A stretch of 60,879 nt of DNA from Paracoccus luteus (GCF_004522155.1 NZ_SDEA01000009.1:80519-141397), one strand, 5' to 3'. Positions 1-11,581 are shown, counted from the stretch's first letter. Translations and numbers: made by a program. Notes: generated from the sequence alone by a model not told the origin.

Positions 1-248
1 GCGAACCAGCCCGCCATGACCCGCATCTCGGCCGCGCTCAGCGGCGCGGCGTCGGCAAGGCCGCGGGCGCGGGCCAGTCCGACCTCGGTCCCGCCGCGGC
101 CGTGGCGGGCGCGCAGGGCCAGCCCCTGGGCCGCGGCGGCGGCGACCTGGGGCGGCGGGGCGAATCGCCGGTCGGCGGGGCGGCCGATCCCCAGATCGTC
201 CAGCGCCGCCGCCAGCCCGCGCGGCAGCGTGGCGGCCTGCCGTGACAA
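1..248 (-). CDS. Conserved hypothetical protein, N-terminal part only
   Basis: The gene runs off the left edge, so only about 82 N-terminal residues are visible. They contain a stretch like RGGTEVGLARARGLAD followed by a residue pattern ending in MRVMAGWF. From memory this resembles a small conserved protein family of alphaproteobacteria and phages with RGGT.VG.ARAR; its function is unknown to me. The start is uncertain: a TTG at 248 sits 4 bases after the stop of the upstream M20 gene, and an in-frame ATG at 290 lies inside that gene. It is probably the last visible member of the minus-strand transcript that begins with the ABC ATPase. Confidence 0.5.
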   Translation of the reverse strand, partial: MSRQAATLPRGLAAALDDLGIGRPADRRFAPPPQVAAAAAQGLALRARHGRGGTEVGLARARGLADAAPLSAAEMRVMAGWF

Positions 249-252
249 CGCT

Positions 253-1419
253 TTACGCGGCCGGCATCCGCGCCTCGGCCATGCCGGCATACCAGCTGGA
301 CCCGGCGGGAATGGCGTTGTCGTCGAAATCATAGGCCGGGTGGTGGACCATCGCCGTGTCGCCGTTGCCGACAAAGATATAGGCGCCGGGACGTTCGTTC
401 AGCATATAGCTGAAATCCTCGCCGCCCATCATCGGCGCGACCTCCATGTCCACGTCGCCGGCGATGGCGCGGGCGACGTCGGCGGCGTGGACGGTGGCGT
501 CGGGGTGGTTGACCGTGACGGGATAGCCACGCTCATACGCGACCTGCGCGGTCGCGCCGAACGTCGCGGCGACGCCCTCGGCCACGCGGGTGACGCCCTG
601 TTCCAGCTGGTCGCGCACCGCCGGATCAAGGCTGCGGCAGGTGCCTTTCAGCACGACCACATGCGGGATGACGTTCGACGCGGTCGAATCCGTCTCGATC
701 ACGCAGATCGAGATCACGCCGCTTTTCAGCGGATCGACGTTGCGCGACACGACGGACTGCATCGCCACGATGATCTGCGCGGCGACCAGCGCCGTGTCGA
801 TGCAGTCATGGGGCTTGGCGGCGTGGCCGCCCTTGCCGGTCACGGTGATCTGGAACTGGTCGGCGGCGGCCATCATCGCGCCCTCGCGGATGGCGAAGGT
901 GCCGGTCGGGATGCCGGGCATGTTGTGCATCCCATAGAACTCCTGGATGCCCCAGCGGTCCACCAGCCCGTCCTGAACCATCGCCTGCCCGCCGGCGCCG
1001 CCCTCTTCGGCGGGCTGGAAGATCACGATGGCCGTGCCGTCGAAGTTGCGCGTCTCGGCCAGGTATTTGGCCGCCCCCAGCAGCATGGCGGTATGCCCGT
1101 CGTGGCCGCAGGCGTGCATGACGCCGGGCGTCCTGGAGGCATGCGCGGCGCCCGTCTGTTCGGTGATCGGCAGCGCGTCCATGTCGGCGCGCAGGCCGAT
1201 GACACGGCCCCGCGTGTCGGTCTTGCCCCTGATGACGCCCACGACGCCGGTGCGGCCGACGCCCTCGACCACCTCGTCCACGCCGAACTCGCGCAGCAGC
1301 CCGGCCACGCGGCCGGCGGTGCGATGCACCTCATAGAGCAGTTCGGGGTTCTCGTGGAACTCGCGCCGCCAGGCGGTGATCTCGGGCAGCAGTTCGGCAA
1401 AGCGGTTCTTGACGGGCAT
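253..1419 (-). CDS. M20 family metallo-amidohydrolase (hippurate hydrolase-like)
   Basis: This 388-residue protein is a zinc-dependent amidohydrolase or carboxypeptidase of the M20D group, which also holds HipO, IAA-amino acid hydrolases and N-acyl-amino acid deacylases. LRADMDALP lies at 76-84, the metal-binding MHACGHDGH at 101-109, FQPAEEGGAGG near 134-144 with the catalytic glutamate, and MGGEDFSY with a late HHP near the C terminus. There is no signal peptide, so it should act in the cytoplasm. It lies 66 bases downstream of a peptide-type ABC ATPase on the same strand, which suggests that it trims imported N-acyl or peptide-like substrates. The substrate cannot be deduced from sequence. 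Confidence 0.9.
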   Translation of the reverse strand: MPVKNRFAELLPEITAWRREFHENPELLYEVHRTAGRVAGLLREFGVDEVVEGVGRTGVVGVIRGKTDTRGRVIGLRADMDALPITEQTGAAHASRTPGVMHACGHDGHTAMLLGAAKYLAETRNFDGTAIVIFQPAEEGGAGGQAMVQDGLVDRWGIQEFYGMHNMPGIPTGTFAIREGAMMAAADQFQITVTGKGGHAAKPHDCIDTALVAAQIIVAMQSVVSRNVDPLKSGVISICVIETDSTASNVIPHVVVLKGTCRSLDPAVRDQLEQGVTRVAEGVAATFGATAQVAYERGYPVTVNHPDATVHAADVARAIAGDVDMEVAPMMGGEDFSYMLNERPGAYIFVGNGDTAMVHHPAYDFDDNAIPAGSSWYAGMAEARMPAA

Positions 1420-1485
1420 CGCAGGTCTCCTTCCCGCGCAGCGTGGCCCCGTCGCGCCGCGAAGTCCAGTGGCCGCGCGCGCCCG

Positions 1486-3339
<1,854 letters not shown>

Positions 3340-3393
3340 CTGACGCTCCATCACGTTCGCGGCCGCGGGGGTGCGGCGCGGGTCTGCGCCCGC

Positions 3394-3421
3394 AGGCTAG
3401 ACCGATCGCGCCCGGTTGCAA
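3394..3421 (-). promoter_or_regulatory. Predicted promoter of the fused ABC ATPase gene
   Basis: Read on the minus strand this is TTGCAA, 16 bases, TAGCCT, about 55 bases before the chosen start. Of the 332 bases between the divergent start codons at 3339 and 3672, the rest holds a second TTGCAA (see next entry) and no other structure I can support. Confidence 0.4.
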
Positions 3422-3527
3422 GCCCGCCGCGCGGGCAGCGGGCGCCGTCACGACCGCCCCGCAGCGGTTTGACGCCACGGCATTTCCCCGGCCGCGGCGG
3501 GGCGGCGCGCGCCCGGCATCTTAGGGC

Positions 3528-3556
3528 TTGCAATCGGCACATCGCCGGTCTGAAAC
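3528..3556 (+). promoter_or_regulatory. Possible promoter of the ABC binding-protein gene
   Basis: TTGCAA at 3528-3533, a 17-base spacer and TGAAAC at 3551-3556. The -35 is convincing and the -10 is weak. It would give a leader of about 110 bases before the ATG at 3672. Confidence 0.3.
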
Positions 3557-3671
3557 TGTCGGTCATCCTGCAGGGGGCATCCACCAAAAGGACGGGACCG
3601 CGCCACCCCATACGACCGTCGGCGCCGGTCGTCGCAGACCCCGCGGGTCACATTCCAACCGGGAGACTTCG

Positions 3672-5372
3672 ATGAAACTCAAGACCCTGATGATGGGCGC
3701 CGCCGCGACGATCGCGCTGGCCAGCGCCGCACAGGCGGAACGCGGCAGCGACGGTCAGGTCAACATCCTGTATTCGCAGGCCGTGTCCACGATGAACGCG
3801 TATCTGTCGTCCGGCACCAAGGACGTCGAGGTCGGCAGCCTGGTTCTGGAACCGCTGGCCGGGTTCGACGAAAAGGGCGTTGTCATCCCGCGCCTGGTGT
3901 CCGAGATCCCGTCGGTCGAGAACGGCGGCATCTCCGAGGATCTGAGGACGATCACCTGGAAGATCACGCCCGACCTGAAATGGTCCGACGGCACCCCCTT
4001 TACCGCCGAGGACGTCAAGTTCACCGCCGAATACTGCATGCACCCCGAGGGGGGCTGCGCCCAGCTGGCGCGATACGAGGGCATCGAAAGCGTCGAGGCC
4101 GTGGACCCGCTGACCGTCAAGGTCACGTTCGCCGAACCCAAGCCCAACCCGTTCATGGCCTTCGTCGGCGCGACCTCGCCCATCCTGCAAAAGGCGCAGT
4201 TCGCCAACTGCCTGGGGCCGGCGGCCTCGACCTGCACCGACCAGAACTTTCGCCCGATCGGCACCGGGCCGTTCCGCGTCACCGACTTCAAGACGAACGA
4301 CGTCGTGATGCTTGAGGCGAACCCCGAATACCGCGACCCGGCCAAGCCCGCCTTCGCGACCGCGATGGTCAAGGGCGGCGGCGACGCGACCGCCGCCACC
4401 CGCGCGGTGATGGAGACGGGCGAGTTCGACTATGCCTGGAACACCCAGGTCTCGCCCGAGGTGCAGGAACAGATGAAGGCGGCCGGCAAGGGCCAGTTCC
4501 TGTCGGCCTATGGCACGCTGGTCGAGCGGATCGAGATGAACATGACCGACCCGTCGTCGGACCTGCCGCCCGACGAGCGGGCCACCGCCAAGCACCCCCA
4601 CCCCATCCTGTCCGACCCCAAGGTCCGGGCCGCGCTGTCGATGGCCATCGACCGCGTCGCGCTGAACGACATCGGCTATGGCGACGCCGGCCAGGCCACC
4701 TGCGACCTGGTGCCCGCGCCCGAACAGTTCGCCGCGGCCAACACCAGCTGCCTGACCCAGGACATCGAGGGCGCCAAGGCCCTGCTGGAGGAGGCGGGCT
4801 GGACCGTCGGCGGCAACGGCATCCGCGAAAAGGACGGCAAGCCGCTGCGGCTGCTGTTCCAAAGCTCGGTCAACCCGGTGCGGCAGGAGTTCCAGTCGAT
4901 CATCAAGCAGTGGTGGTCGGAAATCGGCGTCGAGACCGAGCTGAAGACGGTCGACGGATCGGTGTTCTTCGGCGGCGACGCGGGGTCGCCCGACACGCTG
5001 CAAAAGTTCTATGCCGACGTCGAGATGTATGCCAACAACTTCGACGGCACCGACCCCGAACCCTATCTGGCGCAGTATACCTGCGACAAGGCCCCCAGCC
5101 CCGAGACCCAGTGGCAGGGCGAGAACGTGAACCGCTTCTGCGATCCGGCCTATGACGCGCTGGTGGTCGAGATGGGCAAGACCGCCGACATGGCCAAGCG
5201 CGGCGAGCTTGCGAAGAAGATGAACAACATGCTGACCGTGGACAGCAACACGGTCGTGCCGCTGATCTCGCGCGCCCGCTTCTCGGCCCATTCCAACCAG
5301 CTGGGCGGCGTCGTGCTGAACGTCTGGGACACCGAGCTGTGGAACGCCTCGGACTGGTTCCGGGTAAAGTGA
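3672..5372 (+). CDS. ABC transporter periplasmic peptide-binding protein (SBP_bac_5)
   Basis: This 566-residue extracytoplasmic solute-binding protein belongs to the DppA/OppA family. The signal peptide is residues 1-22, ending AQA before ERG. The ATG at 3672 has GGGAGA 5 bases upstream; longer in-frame starts lack the signal peptide. The mature protein has the family pattern, including LKWSDGTPFTAEDVKFT and a GTGPFRV motif. It should capture peptides or peptide-like solutes in the periplasm and deliver them to the two permeases just downstream. A hairpin 15 bases after its stop probably lets the binding protein be made in excess of the membrane components, as is common in such operons. Confidence 0.93.
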   Translation: MKLKTLMMGAAATIALASAAQAERGSDGQVNILYSQAVSTMNAYLSSGTKDVEVGSLVLEPLAGFDEKGVVIPRLVSEIPSVENGGISEDLRTITWKITPDLKWSDGTPFTAEDVKFTAEYCMHPEGGCAQLARYEGIESVEAVDPLTVKVTFAEPKPNPFMAFVGATSPILQKAQFANCLGPAASTCTDQNFRPIGTGPFRVTDFKTNDVVMLEANPEYRDPAKPAFATAMVKGGGDATAATRAVMETGEFDYAWNTQVSPEVQEQMKAAGKGQFLSAYGTLVERIEMNMTDPSSDLPPDERATAKHPHPILSDPKVRAALSMAIDRVALNDIGYGDAGQATCDLVPAPEQFAAANTSCLTQDIEGAKALLEEAGWTVGGNGIREKDGKPLRLLFQSSVNPVRQEFQSIIKQWWSEIGVETELKTVDGSVFFGGDAGSPDTLQKFYADVEMYANNFDGTDPEPYLAQYTCDKAPSPETQWQGENVNRFCDPAYDALVVEMGKTADMAKRGELAKKMNNMLTVDSNTVVPLISRARFSAHSNQLGGVVLNVWDTELWNASDWFRVK

Positions 5373-5386
5373 TCTGACCTGACCCC

Positions 5387-5423
5387 GACCGTCCCGGCCC
5401 TTGCGCCGGGGCGGTCCCCTTTT
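5387..5423 (+). terminator. Hairpin between binding protein and permease genes
   Basis: A 12-pair stem with one G-U pair (5387-5398 with 5405-5416) and a 6-base loop is followed by CCCCTTTT. It looks like a partial terminator or an mRNA-stabilising hairpin inside the operon. Confidence 0.6.
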
Positions 5424-5436
5424 CCGGGACACTCCG

Positions 5437-6444
5437 ATGCTGACCTATGCATTGCGCCGGCTGCTGCTGGCCATCCCCACGCTGCTGTTCATCTCGCTTG
5501 TCATCTTCCTGCTGCTGGAACTGTCGCCGGGCGATCCGCTGGGCGACGTGCCGATGACCGTCCCCCCCGAGGTCAAGGAACGCATGCGCGAGGCGCTGGG
5601 CCTGGGGCAGGCCTGGTACATCCGCTATGTGCTGTGGCTTAAGCAGTTCTTCTGGATCGAGCCGATGCACTGGTTCGACCAGGCGTTCGGCACCACTATC
5701 GTCGAGGGGCAGCAGCGCGTCATCAGCTTTCAGTCGCGCAGCCCGGTGTTCGACGTGATCGCGCAGCGCGTCCCGCAGACGCTGACCGTCGTCGGCTTCA
5801 GCTATCTGATCGGGGTGCTGATCGCGATCCCGATCGGGATCGTCTCGGCCTACAAGCAATATTCGTGGTTCGACCAGCTGGGCACCTTCGTGTCGATGGT
5901 CGGGTTTTCGATGCCGACGTTCTTCACCGGCGTCGTGCTGATCATCGTGTTCGCGGTGAACCTGGGCTGGTTCCCGTCGGTCTATGACACCACGCTGCGG
6001 GTGACGGACTGGGCCAGCTTCAAGGCGCAGGCGCGCCAGATGGTCATGCCGGTGACGGTGCTGGCGCTGTATAACGCGGCGCAGATCAGCCGCTTCATGC
6101 GGGCGTCGATGCTGGACAACCTGCGGCAGGATTACGTCCGCACCGCCCGCGCCAAGGGGCTGACCGAAAAGACCGTGGTGCTGAAACACGTGCTGCGCAA
6201 CAGCCTGATCCCGGTCGTCACGGTGATCGCGCTGGGGCTGCCGGCGGTGTTCGGCGGCGCCATCATCACCGAACAGGTGTTCCAGGTGAACGGGCTGGGG
6301 CAGCTGCTGATTTCCGCCATCCACGCCAACGACATCCCGATGGTGCTGACGCTGACCTTCATCTTTGCCATCCTGATCGTGTTCTTCACCCTGATCGCCG
6401 ATTTGCTGTATGGCGTCCTAGACCCCCGGATCCGCTATGACTGA
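5437..6444 (+). CDS. Peptide ABC transporter permease (DppB type)
   Basis: This 335-residue integral membrane protein starts at MLTYALRRLLLAIPTL, the usual N terminus of the DppB/OppB permease. An in-frame start 36 bases earlier would add only the hairpin region. It has about six membrane segments and the EAA loop that docks the ATPase, seen as RTARAKGLTEKTV followed by KHVLRNS. It forms the translocation channel with the next gene, which it overlaps by 8 bases, so translation is probably coupled. Confidence 0.93.
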   Translation: MLTYALRRLLLAIPTLLFISLVIFLLLELSPGDPLGDVPMTVPPEVKERMREALGLGQAWYIRYVLWLKQFFWIEPMHWFDQAFGTTIVEGQQRVISFQSRSPVFDVIAQRVPQTLTVVGFSYLIGVLIAIPIGIVSAYKQYSWFDQLGTFVSMVGFSMPTFFTGVVLIIVFAVNLGWFPSVYDTTLRVTDWASFKAQARQMVMPVTVLALYNAAQISRFMRASMLDNLRQDYVRTARAKGLTEKTVVLKHVLRNSLIPVVTVIALGLPAVFGGAIITEQVFQVNGLGQLLISAIHANDIPMVLTLTFIFAILIVFFTLIADLLYGVLDPRIRYD

Positions 6445-7450
6445 GTCCACCGACGCCGCCCAGAACCGCGCGCAGCTGATCCGCGAGACGGCGTCGAACG
6501 CCGCCGCGCCGGGGGCCGAGATGCTGCCCCCCGCCGACCCCGTCGCCGCCGCGCCCCTGAACGAGACGCCCGCGACCCGCAGCCAGTGGGCGGACGTGTG
6601 GCGCCAGTTCAGCCATCACCGGGGCGCGATGGTGGCGCTGGTGCTGTTCGTGCTGATCGTCCTGTTCGTGGCGGTCGGCCCGTGGATCTGGACGGTGGAC
6701 GCGACCTTCGTGGACATCCGCGCCCGCAACAAGGGACCGTCCGCCGCACATCCGCTGGGCACCGACCAGCTGGGCCGCGACATGCTGGCGCGGCTGATGG
6801 CGGGGGGGCGGGTGTCCATCGCCGTGGGGCTGACGGCGATGACCATCGCGGTGACGCTGGGCAGCCTGATCGGCATCCTGGCCGGGTATTTCCGGCGGCT
6901 GGACGCGCCCCTCAGCCGGTTGATCGAGCTGTTCCTGGCGCTGCCGCTGCTGCCGCTGCTGCTGCTGATGGTGACGCTGTTCCGCGAGCCGCTGTCCAAG
7001 TCGCTGGGGACGGGCACGGGCACGTTCCTGCTGATCGTGACCGCCATCGGCGCGACCAGCTGGATGCAGGCCGCCCGGATCGTGCGCGGCGACGTGCTGG
7101 GCCTGAAAGAGCGCGAGTTCATCCTGGCCGCCCGGTCCATCGGCACGCCCAACCGGCGCATGGTGATGCGCCACATCCTGCCCAACGTGCTGTCGCCGAT
7201 CATGGTGGCCGCGACGCTGGGTATCGCCACGGCCATCATCACCGAATCGGCGCTGTCGTTCCTGGGGCTGGGCTTCCCGCCCGATTTCCCGACATGGGGG
7301 CGGCTGCTGTATGACGCGATTCCGCAGATGCAGATGTATCCGTGGCGGGTGGTGATGCCGGGGCTGCTGATCTCGCTGACGGTGCTGACCGTCAACTATA
7401 TCGGCGACGGGCTGCGCGACGCGATGGACCCGCGGATCAGGGGGCGCTGA
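6437..7450 (+). CDS. Peptide ABC transporter permease (DppC type)
   Basis: This 337-residue membrane protein has a cytoplasmic N-terminal extension of about 55 residues before the first membrane segment, as DppC proteins often do. HPLGTDQLGRDMLARLM is the typical DppC signature before the transport domain, and the EAA loop reads AARSIGTPNRRMVMRHILPN. It starts inside the end of the upstream permease gene. Its 3' end overlaps the 3' end of the convergent thiamine diphosphokinase gene by 14 bases, so there is no room for a separate terminator. Confidence 0.93.
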   Translation: MTESTDAAQNRAQLIRETASNAAAPGAEMLPPADPVAAAPLNETPATRSQWADVWRQFSHHRGAMVALVLFVLIVLFVAVGPWIWTVDATFVDIRARNKGPSAAHPLGTDQLGRDMLARLMAGGRVSIAVGLTAMTIAVTLGSLIGILAGYFRRLDAPLSRLIELFLALPLLPLLLLMVTLFREPLSKSLGTGTGTFLLIVTAIGATSWMQAARIVRGDVLGLKEREFILAARSIGTPNRRMVMRHILPNVLSPIMVAATLGIATAIITESALSFLGLGFPPDFPTWGRLLYDAIPQMQMYPWRVVMPGLLISLTVLTVNYIGDGLRDAMDPRIRGR

Positions 7451-8129
7451 GGCCCCCGCGGCCGAGGCCACCGCCGCCGAGGCCCAGCCCCGCCAGCGCC
7501 GCATCCAGATGCGCGCGCGGCAGGATCACAAGGCACGGGCCGGTCAGTTCCAGCACGACCGGCCCGGCCGCCTCGTTCGAGGTGCCCACCCGCCCCGCCG
7601 AGTCCAGCGCCAGCCCGTCCAGCGGCCAGCGCAGCCCCCGGCTGGCGCCGGTGACGCGCCCCATCGGGAACAGCGACAGCCGCGTGCCGGGGGCCAGGTC
7701 CAGCGCCAGCCGGGGGGGCGCGGCCAGGATCACGTCGGCCCCGGCAAGCAGCAGGCAGGGCGGCACCCGCACCCGCACCAGCACGTTCAGCGCCGCCAGC
7801 AGGTGATCGGTGCGGTCGCCCGCAAAGCCGATCCCGATGACGAACGGGGCGGCCACGCGGGTCAGGCATTTCTCGAAATCGGTCGAATCCTGTTCGGCGA
7901 TGCGGTGCAGCCGGTCGGGCGGGATCGCCGTCCGCGCCGCATCGGGCAGCGAATCCATGTCGCCGGCCACCGCCCGCGGCGTCAGCCCCAGCGCCAGCGC
8001 CTTGGCGGCCCCGCCGTCGGCGGCCATGACCACCGGCGCGCGGGCCAGCGCCACTGCCGCGTCATCCGCCGTGACCGCACCCCCGCCGATCAGCGTCACG
8101 CCCTGCGTCGTCCGCAGGACCGGCGTCAT
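7437..8129 (-). CDS. Thiamine diphosphokinase
   Basis: This 230-residue protein transfers pyrophosphate from ATP to thiamine, giving the coenzyme ThDP. Family motifs are the N-terminal LIGGGAV, AADGGAAKAL, AVAGDMDSL, the metal and substrate segment DSTDFEKCL, and GFAGDRTDHLLAALN. The start at 8129 overlaps the stop of the upstream DUF2842 gene as ATGA; a longer reading frame exists but its extra residues have no family support. The last 20 or so residues are a glycine/leucine-rich tail encoded opposite the end of the permease gene. The product fits a central-metabolism block rather than the transporter. Confidence 0.88.
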   Translation of the reverse strand: MTPVLRTTQGVTLIGGGAVTADDAAVALARAPVVMAADGGAAKALALGLTPRAVAGDMDSLPDAARTAIPPDRLHRIAEQDSTDFEKCLTRVAAPFVIGIGFAGDRTDHLLAALNVLVRVRVPPCLLLAGADVILAAPPRLALDLAPGTRLSLFPMGRVTGASRGLRWPLDGLALDSAGRVGTSNEAAGPVVLELTGPCLVILPRAHLDAALAGLGLGGGGLGRGGLSAP

Positions 8130-8341
8130 CCCTCGCCGCGGCCGACGCCGCGGAACACCCGGCGGAACGGCAGCACCCAGGCGAAGGCCAGCACGATATA
8201 GACCGGCACCTCGGCCCAGATCGGCATCCGGCCGAACTTGGCGTCCAGCCAGTTCATCAGCGTGACCGCGATGACGACCCAAAGCGGCAGCCAGATCAGC
8301 AGCAGCACCAGCGACCAGCGCTTGCGGGCTTTCAGGTCCAT
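8126..8341 (-). CDS. DUF2842 small membrane protein
   Basis: This protein is about 71 residues with two membrane helices (WSLVLLLIWLPLWVVIAVT and a second near VPVYIVLAFAWVLPF) and a basic end, [12 protein letters not shown]. That layout matches the alphaproteobacterial DUF2842 family, whose function is unknown. I prefer the start at MDLKARKRW (8341), just after the purA stop; an in-frame ATG at 8371 overlaps purA. It is coupled to the thiamine diphosphokinase by ATGA. Confidence 0.8.
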   Translation of the reverse strand: MDLKARKRWSLVLLLIWLPLWVVIAVTLMNWLDAKFGRMPIWAEVPVYIVLAFAWVLPFRRVFRGVGRGEG

Positions 8342-8345
8342 GAAG

Positions 8346-9638
8346 TCAGTCCGCAAAGGGATCGTGGACAAGGATCGTGTCGTCGCGTTCCGGGCTGGTG
8401 GACAGCAGCGCGACGGGGCACTGGATCAGCTCCTCGATGCGGCGGACGTATTTCACCGCCGCGGCGGGCAGGTCGGCCCACGACCGCGCGCCTTCGGTCG
8501 ATTCCGTCCAGCCCTCGATCTCTTCATAGACGGGGACCGCGCGCGCCTGCAGGGCGGCGGCGGTCGGCAGATAGTCGTAGTGCTGCCCGTCCACCGTATA
8601 ACCGGTGCAGATCTTCAGCGTCTCGAACCCGTCCAGCACGTCCAGCTTGGTCAGGGCGATACCGTTGACGCCGCTGATCGCGCAGGTCTGGCGCACCAGC
8701 GCCGCGTCGAACCAGCCGCAGCGGCGCTTGCGCCCGGTGACGGTGCCGAACTCGTGCCCGCGCTCGCCCAGCCGCTGGCCGATGCCGTCCTCCAGCTCGG
8801 TCGGGAACGGGCCGGACCCCACGCGGGTGGTATAGGCCTTGACGATCCCCAGCACATAGCCGATCGCCCCCGGCCCCATGCCGGTGCCGCTGGCGGCCAT
8901 CCCGGCCATCGTGGTGGACGAGGTGACATAGGGATAGGTGCCGAAGTCGATGTCCAGCAGCGATCCCTGCGCGCCCTCGAACAGGATGCGCTTGCCCGCG
9001 CGGCGGGCGTCGGCCATGATCTTCCATACCGGCTGCGCATAGGGCAGCAGCTTGGGCGCGATCTCCAGCAGCCGCGCTTTCAGGTCCGCGCGGTCGATCG
9101 GGTCCGCGCCCAGCCCCTGCCGCAGCGGGTCGTGATGGGCCAGCAGGCGGTCCAGCCGGCTGTCCAGCGTCTCCTCGTCGCCCAGGTCGGCGACGCGGAT
9201 CACCCGGCGGCCGACCTTGTCCTCATACGCCGGGCCGATGCCGCGGCCGGTGGTGCCGATCTTGGACGCGCCCGCGGCCTCTTCGCGCAGGCGGTCCAGA
9301 TCCTGGTGCAGCGGCAGGATCAGCGGCGTGTTTTCCGCGATCATCAGGTTGTCGGTGGAAATCGCCACCCCCTGCCCGGCCAGCTTGTCGATTTCTGAAA
9401 ACAGCGCCCAGGGGTCCAGCACGACGCCGTTGCCGATCACCGCCAGCTTGCCCGCCCGCACGATGCCCGACGGCAGCAGCGACAGCTTGAACACGGTATT
9501 GCCGATGACCAGCGTGTGGCCGGCGTTGTGGCCGCCCTGAAAGCGGGCGATCACGTCGGCGCGTTCAGACAGCCAGTCGACGATCTTGCCCTTGCCCTCG
9601 TCGCCCCATTGGGCGCCGACCACCACCACGTTCGCCAT
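8346..9638 (-). CDS. purA: Adenylosuccinate synthase
   Basis: This 430-residue cytoplasmic enzyme joins IMP and aspartate using GTP, the first committed step from IMP to AMP. The N-terminal [14 protein letters not shown] holds the catalytic aspartate and the GTP loop. GGHNAGHT holds the catalytic histidine, and [20 protein letters not shown] and [11 protein letters not shown] follow in the expected order. Length and start match the family. It heads a minus-strand group with DUF2842 and thiamine diphosphokinase and is divergent from edd. Confidence 0.98.
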   Translation of the reverse strand: MANVVVVGAQWGDEGKGKIVDWLSERADVIARFQGGHNAGHTLVIGNTVFKLSLLPSGIVRAGKLAVIGNGVVLDPWALFSEIDKLAGQGVAISTDNLMIAENTPLILPLHQDLDRLREEAAGASKIGTTGRGIGPAYEDKVGRRVIRVADLGDEETLDSRLDRLLAHHDPLRQGLGADPIDRADLKARLLEIAPKLLPYAQPVWKIMADARRAGKRILFEGAQGSLLDIDFGTYPYVTSSTTMAGMAASGTGMGPGAIGYVLGIVKAYTTRVGSGPFPTELEDGIGQRLGERGHEFGTVTGRKRRCGWFDAALVRQTCAISGVNGIALTKLDVLDGFETLKICTGYTVDGQHYDYLPTAAALQARAVPVYEEIEGWTESTEGARSWADLPAAAVKYVRRIEELIQCPVALLSTSPERDDTILVHDPFAD

Positions 9639-9666
9639 GCCTGGTCCCCTATGTCGATCCGGGCGC

Positions 9667-9695
9667 GGTATAGACCTGCGGGACGCCCGGGGAAA
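9667..9695 (-). promoter_or_regulatory. Predicted purA promoter
   Basis: On the minus strand: TTTCCC, 17 bases, TATACC, about 30 bases before the purA ATG. The -10 is good and the -35 only fair. Confidence 0.4.
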
Positions 9696-9723
9696 GCCGC
9701 TTGCGGCGCGGCCCGCGCGAGTG

Positions 9724-9752
9724 TTGCGCCGTTAACGCTAACGACCTATCCT
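9724..9752 (+). promoter_or_regulatory. Predicted edd promoter
   Basis: TTGCGC at 9724-9729, exactly 17 bases, then TATCCT at 9747-9752, with the ATG at 9779. This leaves a short leader of about 20 bases. The spacer contains the palindrome listed next. Confidence 0.55.
9730..9743 (+). promoter_or_regulatory. LacI-type operator-like palindrome in the edd promoter
   Basis: CGTTA-ACGC-TAACG is an inverted repeat with a central CG, the general shape of LacI/GalR family operators. It fills the space between the -35 and -10 of the edd promoter, the classic position for a repressor site. No regulator gene is visible in the window. Confidence 0.45.
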
Positions 9753-9778
9753 TGTGCCAGCCGCCGCGAGAGCCAGCC

Positions 9779-11581
9779 ATGACCCTGCACCCCGTCATCG
9801 ACCGCGTCACCGACCGCATCCGCGAACGCTCGGCCCAAAGCCGGACGGCCTATCTGGCCAAGATCGCGCTGGCGGCCGAGGACGGGCCCCGCCGCGCGCA
9901 TCTGTCCTGCGGCAACCAGGCCCACGCCTATGCCGCGATGGACGACAAGGCCGACATGGCGCAGACCGCCAAGCCCAACATCGGCATCGTCACCGCCTAT
10001 AACGACATGCTGTCGGCCCATCAGCCGTATGAACGTTATCCCGACCTGATCCGCCGCGCCGCCCACGCGGCGGGCGCGACCGCGCAGGTCGCGGGCGGCG
10101 TGCCCGCCATGTGCGACGGCGTGACCCAGGGCCGCGCGGGGATGGAGCTGTCGCTGTTTTCCCGCGACGTGATCGCGCTGGCGGCGGGCGTCGCCATGTC
10201 GCACGACACCTTCGACGCCGCCGTCTGGCTGGGCATCTGCGACAAGATCGTGCCGGGGCTGGTCATCGCCGCGGCGACATTCGGCCATGTCCCGGCGGTG
10301 TTCCTGCCGGGCGGGCCGATGCCCTCGGGCCTGCCCAACGATGAAAAGGCCCGCGTCCGCCAGGACTTCGCCGCCGGCAAGATCGGGCGCGAGGCGCTGA
10401 TGGCGGCCGAGATGGCGTCCTATCACGCGCCGGGCACCTGCACCTTTTACGGCACCGCGAACACCAACCAGATGCTGATGGAGTTCATGGGCCTGCACCT
10501 GCCCGGCGCGAGCTTCGTCAACCCCGACACGCCGGTGCGCGAGGCGCTGACCGTCGCAGGCGTCACCCGCGCCGCGCAGATCACGCGGCTGGGCAACGAC
10601 TGGCGGCCGGTCAGCGCCATTCTGGACGAACGCGCCTTCGTCAACGGGCTGGTCGGGCTGATGGCGACGGGCGGGTCCACGAACCTGGTGATCCACCTGC
10701 CCGCGATGGCGCGGGCGGCGGGCGTCATCCTGGACCTGCAGGATTTCCACGACATCAGCCAGGCCGTGCCGCTGCTGGCGCGGGTCTATCCGAACGGGCT
10801 GGCCGACGTGAACCACTTCCACGCCGCCGGGGGCCTTGGGTTCCTGATCGCGCAACTGCTGGACACCGGGCTGCTGCACGAGGACGTGCGCACGGTGGCG
10901 GGCGACGGGCTGTCGCGTTACACGGCCGAGCCGCGGCTGACCGACGCCGGGCTGACCTGGGTGCCGGGCGCGCGCGAGACGCTGAACGACCGCATCCTGC
11001 GCCCCGCGCGCGACCCCTTCGCCCCCACGGGCGGGCTGCACATGCTGTCGGGCAATTTGGGCCGCGCGGTCATCAAGGCGTCAGCCGTCAAGCCCGACCT
11101 GCACGTGATCGAGGCCCCGGCCCGCATCTTCGACGATCAGGACAAGGTCAAGGCCGCGTTCAAGGCGGGCGAGTTCACGCAGGACACCATCGTCGTCGTC
11201 CGCTTCCAGGGTCCGCGCGCAAACGGGATGCCGGAACTGCACTCGCTGACGCCGACGCTGGCGGTGCTGCTGGACCGCGGCCTGCGCGTGGCGCTGGTCA
11301 CCGACGGCCGCATGTCGGGCGCATCCGGCAAGGTGCCCGCCGCGATCCATGTCAGCCCCGAGGCCGCGACCGGCGGCCCGCTGGCGCGGCTGCGCGACGG
11401 CGATGTGCTGCGGCTGGACGCGGTGGCGGGCACACTGGACTGCCTCGCGCCCGATTTCGCGGCGCGCACCCCGGTCGCGCACGACCCCGCCCCCAGCGCC
11501 CAGGGCATGGGACGCGAGCTGTTCGCGGCCTTCCGCGCCCACGCGGCCCCGGTGGACCAGGGGGCGGGAATCGTCGTCTGA
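9779..11581 (+). CDS. edd: 6-phosphogluconate dehydratase (Entner-Doudoroff)
   Basis: This 600-residue enzyme converts 6-phosphogluconate to 2-keto-3-deoxy-6-phosphogluconate using a 4Fe-4S cluster. Family markers are [31 protein letters not shown] with a cluster cysteine, [11 protein letters not shown] with a second, [13 protein letters not shown] with a third, and [13 protein letters not shown]. These features and the length separate it from the related dihydroxy-acid dehydratase IlvD. The ATG at 9779 is chosen because upstream in-frame codons overlap the promoter. Unusually for an Entner-Doudoroff locus, the aldolase gene eda is not adjacent. Confidence 0.97.
   Translation: MTLHPVIDRVTDRIRERSAQSRTAYLAKIALAAEDGPRRAHLSCGNQAHAYAAMDDKADMAQTAKPNIGIVTAYNDMLSAHQPYERYPDLIRRAAHAAGATAQVAGGVPAMCDGVTQGRAGMELSLFSRDVIALAAGVAMSHDTFDAAVWLGICDKIVPGLVIAAATFGHVPAVFLPGGPMPSGLPNDEKARVRQDFAAGKIGREALMAAEMASYHAPGTCTFYGTANTNQMLMEFMGLHLPGASFVNPDTPVREALTVAGVTRAAQITRLGNDWRPVSAILDERAFVNGLVGLMATGGSTNLVIHLPAMARAAGVILDLQDFHDISQAVPLLARVYPNGLADVNHFHAAGGLGFLIAQLLDTGLLHEDVRTVAGDGLSRYTAEPRLTDAGLTWVPGARETLNDRILRPARDPFAPTGGLHMLSGNLGRAVIKASAVKPDLHVIEAPARIFDDQDKVKAAFKAGEFTQDTIVVVRFQGPRANGMPELHSLTPTLAVLLDRGLRVALVTDGRMSGASGKVPAAIHVSPEAATGGPLARLRDGDVLRLDAVAGTLDCLAPDFAARTPVAHDPAPSAQGMGRELFAAFRAHAAPVDQGAGIVV

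Noticed and set aside
3648..5432. Minus-strand open frame of 594 codons
   Set aside because: It lies opposite the binding-protein gene, which has a signal peptide and family motifs.
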